64,000 nucleotides of DNA from Candidatus Poribacteria bacterium (GTDB lineage: Bacteria > Poribacteria > WGA-4E > WGA-3G), in NCBI GenBank assembly GCA_958295815.1, contig OY282374.1, forward strand, positions 1,818,856 to 1,882,855, written 5' to 3'. This document shows, piece after piece, positions 15,814-24,370 of this stretch (positions within the stretch are counted from its first letter, which is position 1; the number at the start of each line of letters is the position of its first letter). Made by a program: the position numbers and the translations under genes. The notes beneath the pieces were generated by a model that saw only the letters and a list, made by a program, of their open reading frames with translations, had not been told where the DNA came from and made no database searches.

Positions 15814-16785
15814 TTAACTGAGATTGAACAACTTTATAGCATTTCCACCAAAAATACGTGCTTTATCTGTTTCAGGGATGGGCATCTCCTCAATCAAGCG
15901 GACAAATCGCGGCATATCCACCCACGGGTGATCTGTTCCGAATAACAGGCGATCAGTGCCAGAATACTCATAGGCGTACTGCAGTGATTCTACTGATGGC
16001 GACACAGTATCCAAATAGATACGTCGCAGATACGCGCTTGGTGGTTGTGCTATATTCTCTCTGGCTCTGCCAAGTACTTCAGTCTGATGGTCGATTCTGC
16101 CACTCATATAGGGTAAAATACCCCCAACGTGTGGCATCACGATTTGTAGCTGCGGATGACGTTCAAGAATCCCGCTCAGAATCAATCGCAACAGTGCGAA
16201 GCTATTGTCTACCTGTAACCCCATCATCCCGATCATCCAGTGGTCCTTGATTGCCTCACCCCATATCGGGACGGTTGGATGCATCACAATCGGCATCTGC
16301 AATGTTTCAGCGTGCGCATAGACGGGTTCAAAGTGCGGCGCGTCAACGGGTTTTCCGCCGATGTGTGAATAGAGCATAATCCCGCGGAACCCAAGCCCTT
16401 TTACTCGATCCATTTCTATGATCGCTTCATCTGGGTTTTGCCACGGGAGGCATGCCAAACCTGCGAATCGCTGTGTGTGAGTGTCCACAAGTTCGGCAAT
16501 GGTATTGTTAATCGCTTGTGCACCTTTGTTCCCTAATTCGGGTGCAAGCATGCAGGGCGGGGGTATATTCGTGCTGAGGAGTGCCATATCAACACCTGCT
16601 GCGTCCATGTCCTTAAGTTTGCGTTTAGGGTCGTAGACTTCGTCTTGGAGGCGAAATGTTTGGACATCGCCGTAGGTAACGACAGCCTCACTACCGCTGC
16701 GGATGACTTGAGGCGGATGTGGGTTTTGTGCGAGGATTTCGATATAGGCGTCTGGGAATATATGGCTTTGGCAATCGATTCGCAT
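15814..16785 (-). CDS. Amidohydrolase family 2 (ACMSD-like) protein
   Basis: This metal-dependent TIM-barrel hydrolase or decarboxylase resembles the aminocarboxymuconate-semialdehyde decarboxylase (ACMSD) group. IDCQSHIFP stands where the family usually has the HxH metal motif, so the first His is Gln. The other ligands are visible as IVMHPTVP, IVMPHVGGILPY and LLFGTDHPW (catalytic Asp). ATG 16785 (323 residues) is preferred over the in-frame TTG 16797; neither has a strong ribosome site. It heads a four-gene minus-strand operon with two PhyH enzymes. Hydrolysis or decarboxylation of an aromatic or other carboxylated product is a reasonable guess only. Confidence 0.82.
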   Translation of the reverse strand: MRIDCQSHIFPDAYIEILAQNPHPPQVIRSGSEAVVTYGDVQTFRLQDEVYDPKRKLKDMDAAGVDMALLSTNIPPPCMLAPELGNKGAQAINNTIAELVDTHTQRFAGLACLPWQNPDEAIIEMDRVKGLGFRGIMLYSHIGGKPVDAPHFEPVYAHAETLQMPIVMHPTVPIWGEAIKDHWMIGMMGLQVDNSFALLRLILSGILERHPQLQIVMPHVGGILPYMSGRIDHQTEVLGRARENIAQPPSAYLRRIYLDTVSPSVESLQYAYEYSGTDRLLFGTDHPWVDMPRFVRLIEEMPIPETDKARIFGGNAIKLFNLS

Positions 16786-16823
16786 TTTTTGAGTCAAAGG
16801 TATTTGGTTTTTGTATGTCTTTT

Positions 16824-16853
16824 AGTATGCCATGTCTAACCTTTATTTATCAA
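16824..16853 (-). promoter_or_regulatory. Promoter candidate for the amidohydrolase-PhyH operon
   Basis: On the minus strand TTGATA (16848-16853), an 18-base spacer and CATACT (16824-16829), about 40 bases before the ATG at 16785. Confidence 0.4.
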
Positions 16854-16909
16854 GGAATCTTTTATCCTACATAGAGACCACCGTATTGGGTGATCTTGGA
16901 GGAACTCTC

Positions 16910-17122
16910 ATGAATGACGAAATTTTAAAAGAATGTCGACAGGCGAAGGAACGACTGGCAGCACTTTTCGGGGATGTGGATGCTCTTATGGATTTTATGA
17001 TGAAGCGTCGAGAAAAGCGAATGAAACAGGGCGTAAAATACGCAGACTTCTCGCCTTACCGCAAAAGGAAGCCGGAAAAACCTGATTCTTCAAATCTTCC
17101 AGATACCGAATCACAGGTGTAG
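16910..17122 (+). CDS. Small unknown charged protein (70 residues)
   Basis: ATG 16910 follows GGAGGA (16898-16903) at good spacing, so the upstream extension to 16832 is unlikely to be translated. The protein is strongly charged: an N-terminal helical half (ECRQAKERLAALFGDVDALM) and a basic middle (KRREKRMKQG, YRKRKPEKP). No signal peptide or membrane segment is seen. The family is not recognised. It lies divergent to the amidohydrolase operon and is followed by a decayed helicase fragment on the opposite strand. Confidence 0.55.
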   Translation: MNDEILKECRQAKERLAALFGDVDALMDFMMKRREKRMKQGVKYADFSPYRKRKPEKPDSSNLPDTESQV

Positions 17123-17156
17123 CACAAGTTGCAATACACTTTCGCTGGCATGGTAC

Positions 17157-17372
17157 CTACATCCTATCCCGTGGACTCCATTTAACCACATAATTAGAAG
17201 GGATCTCTTGGACAAACATCGACGATGCACGATTCCTATCCCCGAAGCAAACTGAATACGCCGTTCCAAATTTCCTAGTAAGTACACTGATATGATATCG
17301 TTGCTGCATATTTATAGAGCACTGCTTTAGTCCGGTCGGGACAACAATTCTGTAGAACGTAGGAACTCTCAA
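17157..17372 (-). pseudogene. Decayed second copy of the helicase C-terminal tail
   Basis: The last 27 residues of this short frame (17160-17240) closely match the end of the intact helicase encoded just upstream: NRASSMFVQEIPSNYVVKW here versus NRAASVFIHEIPSDYIQKW there. DNA similarity is visible over about 65 bases. Further upstream the frame no longer resembles the helicase, apart from a weak GTAYS/ATSYN match. There is no start codon with a ribosome site. I read it as the remnant of a tandem duplication or a displaced tail. The rest of the 307-base gap (17123-17429) holds nothing else. Confidence 0.6.
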
Positions 17373-17429
17373 GGTCTAAGCCTGGTAGAAGGGCATTTTT
17401 AACGGCTGAGTCAATATACTATGAGTTAA

Positions 17430-20400
17430 TTATTCCTGCGGTGTCCATTTCTGAATATAATCCGATGGAATTTCATGGATAAACACAGATGCTGCTCGAT
17501 TCAGATCTTCTGAATTGTATGATGTAGCACTATCATATAAAAACTGATCACCTTGTTTTTCATAAAAACGATACATGCTTGTAGAAAGATAGAGTCTTTT
17601 TTTGGCACGGGTCATGGCAACGTAGAATAAGCGGCGTTCTTCCTTAAGCTGCTCTTCCTGAATCGCATCGGACCTCCAGTGCCATATCGCTGGAAATATT
17701 CCATCCTCCATCCCGATGATGATGACAATATCAAACTCTGTGCCTTTTGCTGTGTGTAATGACATAAGGGTGACTTGTTCATGTAAAATGTTCCTCTGTG
17801 TCTGTTCGTGGGCGTTTTCTACTCTATCACCGGTTTTCTCGAAACGGCGAACAGCATTCATCATACGCGTCTGGTACTCGAGAAAACTTAAAAGTTCATG
17901 TGTCTTGGTTATTTTTTCAAAACCACGAGCCTCCTTTATCATATTGGATCTCTCGCTTTTCCATTCGATGTCCTCAGCAGAATTTCGAGGTTTTGATCGA
18001 TGTAACTCTGCTATAAATGCCCCAATTTTATTCTTTTCAGTCTGTTCAAGTAACAGCGAATCCACTTTCTGCCGTAAATCTACTGCGGAATTCCGTAAAC
18101 CACTATTTTGAACGAAACGTTTCGCAGCATTTAAGAAAGCATTAACTTCAGTTAAGCCTTCGTCTTCCTCTGGTCTATCTGTTCCTGCTGTAGGTGTACT
18201 CCCTTGTTCCAAGGTTGAAGTTTTAGCAAGAATACTGAGCCCGACAAACGGGAGAAATTGTGTTAAGGATTTCATCTCACGCTTTTGAAGGTCAATATCG
18301 ACAAGTTTCTTAAAGATTTCTCGGTTAACCTTAATATCATTCTTAGCTTTATGTAAATCCTCTTTTTTAATGTTAAGTTCAGTCAGAATATCAAACTTAA
18401 CGGCAAGTGCTTCTAGGCTTCGCCTTTCGCGTGGTAAAAACCTTCTCGCAGTCCCAAGTGTGTCGTAACAGAGATTGGTTAAAGTCAAATTCGGATCAAG
18501 GTGTTCTGTTAAATCGCGTTCTAAAATTCGATTATCATATCGTGAAATGTTATGCCCAACGAGAATACTATTTTCGATAAATTCACAGAATTTGGGTAAG
18601 ACGGTTTTAATGCTCGGCTTATCTTTAACATCTTCCTCCGTAATCCGATGAATTTCTGTGCTCTCTTCAGGGATGTAGCCATCAGGTGGTTTCACCAATT
18701 GACTATAATCATCAACTTTGTCCCCCTTTGCGTTAAGACGATGGGCAGCAATCTCAACGATGTTTGCATTTTTAGGGTTGACACCAGTCGTCTCCAAATC
18801 GTAGACAACCACATTTTCCATATTGCGAATTTCAAAACGTCCTATGAGATGTTGGCACAGTTTAAGTGCCGTTATGCTTCGTACTGTAGCAGAGATAGAA
18901 AAGTTTTCAGATCTCGGAAACTCTGTCAATTCTAGAACCTTTGCACTTCCGTTATCAATCGTGCCTATAAGAAGGATATGCGTATCTATGCTTTCCTCTT
19001 GCAGTTCACTAAAGTCGCCAATAAGTACATGAACTCCCTTTTCAGTTACCTGTGGTTTCCTCACGCCCGGAAGGAGAAATTGAACTTGAACCGTTCGGTT
19101 TAGATACGTTTCCAGACTTTGACGCAAAATATGAGCAGCACAATATTCATCAATTCCGTAACTAACTGTTATATGGATCCGATCACCGCTTTCTACTGCA
19201 CTATGAAGAACATCTCCTGCCTTAGTAAGATTAGGAGCATTCAGACGGTTTTCCTCAATAATATCGAGTTCTTCACTACTGTAAGGTGATCGGGCGGATT
19301 CTAATATATCAAGAAGCTGCTTCACGATTTCACTAGCCCTTTTATTTTCAATTTTAACAGTAGTAACGAATTGGTGAATCCGCTCCCAGAATTGACGGAT
19401 GTTTTCACGTGTCAAGGGACTGACATCTTCTGAGTATTCATCAATGTTTTTCAACAGTTCAACCAAACTTACTTTTTTTAGACGCGCAAGCTGTTGGAGT
19501 TGTAACAATGTTAATTCATCAATACATACGTCAGGAAAATTAATAGCATGCTCTATGGTGGAAAATGTTTCTGAAGCTGCAAGACTAAGGTAAGAAATGA
19601 GAGCTCGCCTACAAACTTCCTGAAAAGGGTTTGTAAAATGAGTCCATCTTCGGAATGGGATGTCCTCCTGCAGTGCTAGTTGATCTGCCAGAATATCAGC
19701 GTGGTCATGCTTACGATAGAGAATTGCTATGCTATCAGGCTGATGATCGCTATCAGAATCATCCCTGCCGCTCCCTTTTAAGTTACGGATAAGGTCGATA
19801 ATTTTTTCTGCTTCTTCGAATTTATCCCGATTGCCAAAAGTGCAATGAACGATTTTTTCGCCTATGGATTTGTCCGTTAGAAGCGAAGGACGGCTTGGAT
19901 CAGAATTTTTTGATATAACTGCTTTAGCTGCACTTAAGATTGTTTCGGAGCATCGATAATGCTGTTCAAGTCCGATGACCCGTGGGTTGAAATCAACGCG
20001 GAAGTCGTCTATATACTTCGGATCGGAACCTCGCCAACTGTAGATAGCTTGGTCCTTGTCAGCGACTACCATGAGATTTCCGTCTGGTGGTGCACAGAGC
20101 AGTTGAAGCAAATGATATTGTGCTTTGTTTACATCGTGATACTCGTCGACGAGAACATAAGATATACCATCACGGGAATCTTTTATGGCATCCTCAGAAT
20201 GTTCAAACAATTCAATAGTCTTGAAAATGAGATCGTCAAAATCAAGAGAATTGCGTACGTCTAGTTCTTCCTGATATGTTTCTGAGATACTTCTAATTTT
20301 TGTAACGTCGTCTTCATCGGTGATGCGGATGCCATCTTCGTAAAATTCAGAAGATTCGGTCAATGTTCGTAGATTACTTTTGAAATTGCCAATAATATTC

Positions 20401-20822
20401 AGTAAACGCCGTGTACCGTAGTCAGATTTGTTGAAATTTAAATTCTCAACAATTTCGGTTAGGAGATCCTCTTGATCTTCTTGACTGAGAATCTTAAAGT
20501 CCTCATCCAGTCCGATTTCACTAGTGTGTTCTCGAAGCATCCTATAACAGAAGGCATGGAAGGTGAAAATTTTAACTTTGTCCCCTCGTTGTATATCAAT
20601 TTCGCTGTTCACACGATCCCTCATTTCCTGTGCAGCTTTATTGGTAAAGGTAATCGCGAGGATGTTCTCCGGCTTGATATTGTGTTCGTGAATCAGATAG
20701 GCAATGCGGTGTGTAATGACTCTTGTTTTTCCGGTGCCAGGACCTGCGATGACAAGTAGAGGACCATTTTTATGTGTTACCGCTTCTCTCTGTTTTTCGT
20801 TTAATTCATGAAGAATGTTCAT
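17430..20822 (-). CDS. UvrD-type superfamily 1 helicase with embedded DEDDh 3'-5' exonuclease
   Basis: The 1130-residue protein starts with a UvrD/Rep helicase: Walker A GPGTGKT (27-33), ITFTNKAAQEMRDR (58-70), Walker B VLVDEYHD (223-230, with His where Gln is usual), DKDQAIYSWRGS (255-266) and QHYRCSETIL (287-296). The C-terminal helicase motifs are SLHTAKGTEFDIVIIIG (1021-1037) and RRLFYVAMTRAKKRL (1063-1077). Between them lies a full DnaQ-like exonuclease (about 670-850): YDLETTG (Asp675, Glu677), VGHNISRYD (Asp763) and HKAKND (His824, Asp829). A further segment (545-640) is unassigned. It starts behind GGAGG and has a promoter at 20939-20967. A role in DNA repair or defence is inferred. 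The order of domains is unusual. Confidence 0.88.
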   Translation of the reverse strand: MNILHELNEKQREAVTHKNGPLLVIAGPGTGKTRVITHRIAYLIHEHNIKPENILAITFTNKAAQEMRDRVNSEIDIQRGDKVKIFTFHAFCYRMLREHTSEIGLDEDFKILSQEDQEDLLTEIVENLNFNKSDYGTRRLLNIIGNFKSNLRTLTESSEFYEDGIRITDEDDVTKIRSISETYQEELDVRNSLDFDDLIFKTIELFEHSEDAIKDSRDGISYVLVDEYHDVNKAQYHLLQLLCAPPDGNLMVVADKDQAIYSWRGSDPKYIDDFRVDFNPRVIGLEQHYRCSETILSAAKAVISKNSDPSRPSLLTDKSIGEKIVHCTFGNRDKFEEAEKIIDLIRNLKGSGRDDSDSDHQPDSIAILYRKHDHADILADQLALQEDIPFRRWTHFTNPFQEVCRRALISYLSLAASETFSTIEHAINFPDVCIDELTLLQLQQLARLKKVSLVELLKNIDEYSEDVSPLTRENIRQFWERIHQFVTTVKIENKRASEIVKQLLDILESARSPYSSEELDIIEENRLNAPNLTKAGDVLHSAVESGDRIHITVSYGIDEYCAAHILRQSLETYLNRTVQVQFLLPGVRKPQVTEKGVHVLIGDFSELQEESIDTHILLIGTIDNGSAKVLELTEFPRSENFSISATVRSITALKLCQHLIGRFEIRNMENVVVYDLETTGVNPKNANIVEIAAHRLNAKGDKVDDYSQLVKPPDGYIPEESTEIHRITEEDVKDKPSIKTVLPKFCEFIENSILVGHNISRYDNRILERDLTEHLDPNLTLTNLCYDTLGTARRFLPRERRSLEALAVKFDILTELNIKKEDLHKAKNDIKVNREIFKKLVDIDLQKREMKSLTQFLPFVGLSILAKTSTLEQGSTPTAGTDRPEEDEGLTEVNAFLNAAKRFVQNSGLRNSAVDLRQKVDSLLLEQTEKNKIGAFIAELHRSKPRNSAEDIEWKSERSNMIKEARGFEKITKTHELLSFLEYQTRMMNAVRRFEKTGDRVENAHEQTQRNILHEQVTLMSLHTAKGTEFDIVIIIGMEDGIFPAIWHWRSDAIQEEQLKEERRLFYVAMTRAKKRLYLSTSMYRFYEKQGDQFLYDSATSYNSEDLNRAASVFIHEIPSDYIQKWTPQE

Positions 20823-20938
20823 CGGGTTTCCTCCGGTGCATCTATCGAAAGAGGTCGCGTTATTTTGTGTAATATCGTGTTCAGATCAAGGGGCATAGTG
20901 CTGATATAGTGGTTTACTACTCTGAACAAATCTGCGTT

Positions 20939-20967
20939 ATTATATCATATTTGGTGCGAAAAAGCAA
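20939..20967 (-). promoter_or_regulatory. Promoter for the helicase-exonuclease gene
   Basis: On the minus strand TTGCTT (20962-20967), a 17-base spacer and a perfect TATAAT (20939-20944), about 115 bases before the ATG. The rest of the 297-base gap to the plus-strand BMP-lipoprotein gene shows no gene. Confidence 0.6.
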
Positions 20968-21119
20968 TAAGTTTTTTAGCGAAACTATAGCCATTTAATT
21001 CTCGCGAAGTGCTTTTATGGGAGAGCTTTATAAGCCCGATTTATATGGATAGCAGCGTACACGCGTGGACAAAATGACTTTACGGAAATACGATCTATTT
21101 TAACTTAACAAGGAGAAAA

Positions 21120-22154
21120 ATGATATATTTGAACGAGTTGAAAAACCTAACCATTTTAGGTATATTAATCATTCTGATCACGACCTGTGGCTGTGAGAAG
21201 ATCCAGACCATGATGCCACCTGATCAACCCGAAACCGTAGAGACTGCCTCGGTTCAGGTAAGCTTCGTCTATCCGGGTGATTGCCTCGGTGATTCTTCCT
21301 ATTGTGACGTGCTTTATAACGGTGCACAGAAGGCTAAAATGAACCCTAACGTTGAAGTAAATGAAATGGAGAGCAACTTCGAGACATGGGACATGCAGTT
21401 AAGTGCAGCTGCTGAGAATTCGGATCTCGTTATCACTTCCGGTTACCAAATGGGAGCCCCCGTCTCCCGCGTGGCACCAGAGTTTTCAGAGGTGATGTTT
21501 GTTATTTTTGATGCCGCAGTGGATCTTCCGAATGTGGTTTCTTTCACACACAGGGTAAACGAAGGCACTTTTCTCCTTGGGGCGATCGCTGGTTTGAAAA
21601 CGCAGACTGGAAAAGTCGGTTATCTCGGTGGGGCTAATGTGCCATTATTACATGAATTTGAAGCCGGTTACGTCGCAGGTGTCAAAGCCGTCAATCCAGA
21701 CGCAGAGGTAATCAAAGGGTATGTTGCTGATGACCAACAAGGATTCTACCAACCCGAAGTCGGCGGAGCACTTGCCTTAACCCAATATGGACTCGGTGTT
21801 GATGTGATCTATGCCATGGCGGACCAATCCGGATTTGGTGCTGTTGAAGCAGCAAAACTCGCTGAAGGCAGATATGTGATATGGAATTACATTGATATTA
21901 CCGATGCTGCACCCGGTATTATCTTGACAGGTCTGCGTGTCGGGATCGACGAGTCGGCATATAAGGTTGTTGAAGAATTCGCAGCTGGGAATCTTATGGC
22001 TGGCGTTCGTTCTCTCGGTCTTGCTGAAGACAATGTCGGTTATATACTTGCTGAAGGAAACAAAGCCCTACTTCCTGATGAACTCCTCGAAAAAGTCGAA
22101 GCTTTGAAGGCTGGCATCATTGCTGGCGAGATTACTGTACCAATGGTGCCATAG
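21120..22154 (+). CDS. BMP family (basic membrane protein) substrate-binding lipoprotein
   Basis: The 344-residue protein starts behind AAGGAG with an N-terminal signal segment (LTILGILIILITTCGCEK) whose Cys residues could be lipidated, although the lipobox is not canonical. The mature part matches the BMP/PnrA family of periplasmic nucleoside-binding proteins: NGAQKAK, LVITSGYQMGAPVS, VMFVIFDA, GTFLLGAIAGLKTQTGKVGYLGG, FEAGYVAGVKAVNP and GLGVDVIYAMADQSG. Such proteins feed purine nucleosides or related ligands to an ABC importer, but no permease or ATPase gene is adjacent. It is transcribed alone and ends near two hairpins at 22222-22288. Confidence 0.87.
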   Translation: MIYLNELKNLTILGILIILITTCGCEKIQTMMPPDQPETVETASVQVSFVYPGDCLGDSSYCDVLYNGAQKAKMNPNVEVNEMESNFETWDMQLSAAAENSDLVITSGYQMGAPVSRVAPEFSEVMFVIFDAAVDLPNVVSFTHRVNEGTFLLGAIAGLKTQTGKVGYLGGANVPLLHEFEAGYVAGVKAVNPDAEVIKGYVADDQQGFYQPEVGGALALTQYGLGVDVIYAMADQSGFGAVEAAKLAEGRYVIWNYIDITDAAPGIILTGLRVGIDESAYKVVEEFAAGNLMAGVRSLGLAEDNVGYILAEGNKALLPDELLEKVEALKAGIIAGEITVPMVP

Positions 22155-22221
22155 ACAAACGAACCTGTTATGCTATAGCACCAGTTTTCGATTCTTTTCA
22201 GGTTTCTCTGCAGAAATTAAA

Positions 22222-22245
22222 AAGGGCGAAGCAATCTTCGCCCTT
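22222..22245 (-). terminator. Rho-independent terminator of the DUF1611-PhyH operon
   Basis: Perfect 10-base stem AAGGGCGAAG/CTTCGCCCTT with a 4-base loop. Read on the minus strand it is followed by TTTTTAATTT, so it terminates transcription from the PhyH gene at 22323-23123. It could also act on the convergent lipoprotein gene. Confidence 0.8.
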
Positions 22246-22265
22246 ACACAATGTATTCTAATTGC

Positions 22266-22288
22266 TGGCGAGGTTTCTGACCTCGCCA
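22266..22288. repeat. Intergenic hairpin, GGCGAGG type
   Basis: Perfect 9-base stem TGGCGAGGT/ACCTCGCCA with loop TTCTG, between convergent genes. It is nearly the same sequence as the hairpin at 51722-51743, so it is a member of a dispersed family. Confidence 0.65.
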
Positions 22289-22322
22289 CTTTTGAATTAA
22301 AAGCGTCCTGATGACGACTCTA

Positions 22323-23123
22323 TTACGGTTTGGTATCTGTATTAACGGGAGGTTCGTCGTTATTAAGGAATCGCTCAATCGTGTTAATTGTTGCAGGACT
22401 TGTGCGGAAGTCGGCAACCCACGGTTCGCGGAAATATACCTGTTTTTCGCGCGGTAGAGCGGAGAGTACTTCAGGGGGAATCCGCAGCCGATGCCAGTGC
22501 GTCGCGAGGTGAGCGTAGGCATTTAGCACCGCGACACGCGGTGTGTCTCGTTGCCATACCGGACCCGCATGACATAAGTTTTCCGTGAAGAAGATTGCAC
22601 TCCCTGCCGGACATTCGTACGTCATCAGGAATGGACTCCTTTTGTCCTCTTCTAATGACATGTGATCTGGATGCATCGGGAAGTTAGACTTGTGACTACC
22701 GGCTATGAAGTGAGTCGCACCGTCCTTTTTAGTGACATCTGTCAACTCAAAGACGACACGGACCATTCCTGCGTGGATCCGTCCATTATTGACGCGATAG
22801 CCGAAGATCGGATCTCCCTGTTGTGGTCCACCACCGTGAAGGCCACCATGTTCCTGTCCTTTTTCACGCCAGACAGAAAAGCAGTTCTCCATCCGGACAT
22901 CGGGTCCAATGATTTCGTGTAAAACATCAAGAACTTTCGGATGATCAATGAGGACACTCGCGGGACCGCCCGGCACAGCGCGGTGTTCCGGCGGTAAAGC
23001 ATCTGGATTGTGATGTATCCGTTCAATCTGCTCGACGATTGCGTCCACTTCATCCCGTTCAAGAATTGCAGGACGAACAAGGAATCCGGATAAGTCAAAT
23101 CGAAATTTTTCTTCATCGGTCAT
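22323..23123 (-). CDS. PhyH family protein with HxG in place of the HxD metal motif (4)
   Basis: The 266-residue protein has the PhyH fold signatures (LSGFLVRPAILERDEV at the start, FIAGSHKSNFPMHPDH in the middle, ENLCHAGPVWQRDTPRVAVLN at the end). His185 and an Arg for 2-oxoglutarate are in place. The proximal metal motif reads GGLHGGGP (His96-Gly-Gly98), so the usual Asp ligand is Gly. In this superfamily loss of that carboxylate occurs in halogenases such as SyrB2 (HxA) and WelO5 (HxG), but also in inactive or divergent members; which applies here cannot be told from sequence. It starts 40 bases after a DUF1611 gene and is followed by a clear terminator. Confidence 0.85.
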   Translation of the reverse strand: MTDEEKFRFDLSGFLVRPAILERDEVDAIVEQIERIHHNPDALPPEHRAVPGGPASVLIDHPKVLDVLHEIIGPDVRMENCFSVWREKGQEHGGLHGGGPQQGDPIFGYRVNNGRIHAGMVRVVFELTDVTKKDGATHFIAGSHKSNFPMHPDHMSLEEDKRSPFLMTYECPAGSAIFFTENLCHAGPVWQRDTPRVAVLNAYAHLATHWHRLRIPPEVLSALPREKQVYFREPWVADFRTSPATINTIERFLNNDEPPVNTDTKP

Positions 23124-23163
23124 AGATTTACATCTCCTTTAGTGCAATAGCTTAATTTTCCCA

Positions 23164-24246
23164 CTATTTTTCTTTATGCACCTTCTGAACCACGTCAACC
23201 AGTTTACCAGCTCCGAACCGCACAACATCCGTTGCGGGTAGCCCTGTTTCTGCTTCTGCTTGGCGAACCGCATCACGTGCCTCGGTGTCAGACAGGTCAA
23301 AACAATTTAACGCTAATCCAATTACTTTGGAGGGTTTTATCGGCGCAGCCATCGCTTCGTACTGCGCTATCATCTCAGGCACTGACGGCAACGGTACTGT
23401 GTACCGTGCAACTGTGTCCCGCGAGGGTTGATGACAAAATATCATCGCATCCGGCAGACTCCCGTGGAGTAGACTTAGCGTTACACCAGAATACCCAGGA
23501 TGTACCAATGAACCTTGCCCTTCAACGATAAGCAACTCGTGATTTTTCGCACCTTCAAGCACAATCTCTTCGGCTGCACCCGCAGTAAAATCAGAGACAA
23601 CAGCGTCGATTGCTATGCCCCAACCCCACACCATAATTCCATTTTGACCTGTCGGACAGAATTCTATGTCCATACCACGCGCCCGTGCAGCATGTGTGAT
23701 CTCTATGCCAGATAGCATTTTACCCACTCGGCAGTCTGAGCCTACAGTCAGGATAACGGTCGCATCAACATCAGCGGCTTTACACGTCGCAACGGGTAGG
23801 TTGGCAGGTGGTTTTCGGGCATCCCAGAGGAGAACATCGTGTTCTGATGCCATTTCGGATAGTTCTGCGTCTTCACTCAGAAATTGATGAAGTCCGCTCA
23901 TGATGTGTAAGCGGTTCTGTATAGCTTCTCGGAGCGTTGCGCGCCAAGCGGATGGTAATTCCCCACCGGGCGGTGCAATGCCGATAGCCAGCATTGTTGG
24001 GTTAAACTGCATCGCTTCGGCAAGGGCGCTGACGACTGGAATGCCTTTACCGATCTCAATGATTTCGCTGGTATCTCGTCCTGCATTGACGCTATCGATG
24101 ACTGCGACCACATTGTCAGGGAGGTAGCGCACGAGGACTGTGGCGGTTTTCGATTCAAGTATACCGAACGAACCTTCGGCAAGAATCGCGATTCTTTGTG
24201 ATTTTGGTTGTAATTGTTTTACCATTTTTTGTCTGTAGTTTCGCAC
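23164..24246 (-). CDS. DUF1611 family protein (DgcN-like)
   Basis: The 360-residue protein matches DUF1611: IAILAEGSFGILESKTATVLVRY-type N-terminus in sequence order, GIAPPGGELPSAWR, ILTVGSDCRVGKMLSGIEI (a P-loop-like Gly/Lys region), FCPTGQNGIMVWGWGIAIDAVVSDF and LLIVEGQGSLVHPGYSGVT. DgcN of this family acetylates D-glutamate in marine bacteria together with DgcA; no DgcA-type racemase is nearby, so the substrate may differ. The start may be GTG 24246 or ATG 24225; neither has a strong ribosome site. A promoter candidate lies at 24265-24293. It forms a two-gene operon with the PhyH protein that lacks the metal Asp. Confidence 0.85.
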   Translation of the reverse strand: MRNYRQKMVKQLQPKSQRIAILAEGSFGILESKTATVLVRYLPDNVVAVIDSVNAGRDTSEIIEIGKGIPVVSALAEAMQFNPTMLAIGIAPPGGELPSAWRATLREAIQNRLHIMSGLHQFLSEDAELSEMASEHDVLLWDARKPPANLPVATCKAADVDATVILTVGSDCRVGKMLSGIEITHAARARGMDIEFCPTGQNGIMVWGWGIAIDAVVSDFTAGAAEEIVLEGAKNHELLIVEGQGSLVHPGYSGVTLSLLHGSLPDAMIFCHQPSRDTVARYTVPLPSVPEMIAQYEAMAAPIKPSKVIGLALNCFDLSDTEARDAVRQAEAETGLPATDVVRFGAGKLVDVVQKVHKEK

Positions 24247-24264
24247 AGATTGAGATATACCTGT

Positions 24265-24293
24265 AGATTAGCATAAATCGTAATCAATTTCAA
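24265..24293 (-). promoter_or_regulatory. Promoter candidate for the DUF1611-PhyH operon
   Basis: On the minus strand TTGAAA (24288-24293), a 17-base spacer and TAATCT (24265-24270), just upstream of both possible start codons. Confidence 0.45.
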
Positions 24294-24370
24294 CATTTGG
24301 GTTGTAATCTATAAGTTAAACCTTGTGGCAATTATAGTGTCAAGGAATTCTAAAACCTTGCGTAGTCGGG

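Noticed and set aside
17157..17372. 71-residue frame as a functional gene
   Set aside because: It has no ribosome site and resembles only the end of the neighbouring helicase, so it was called a remnant.
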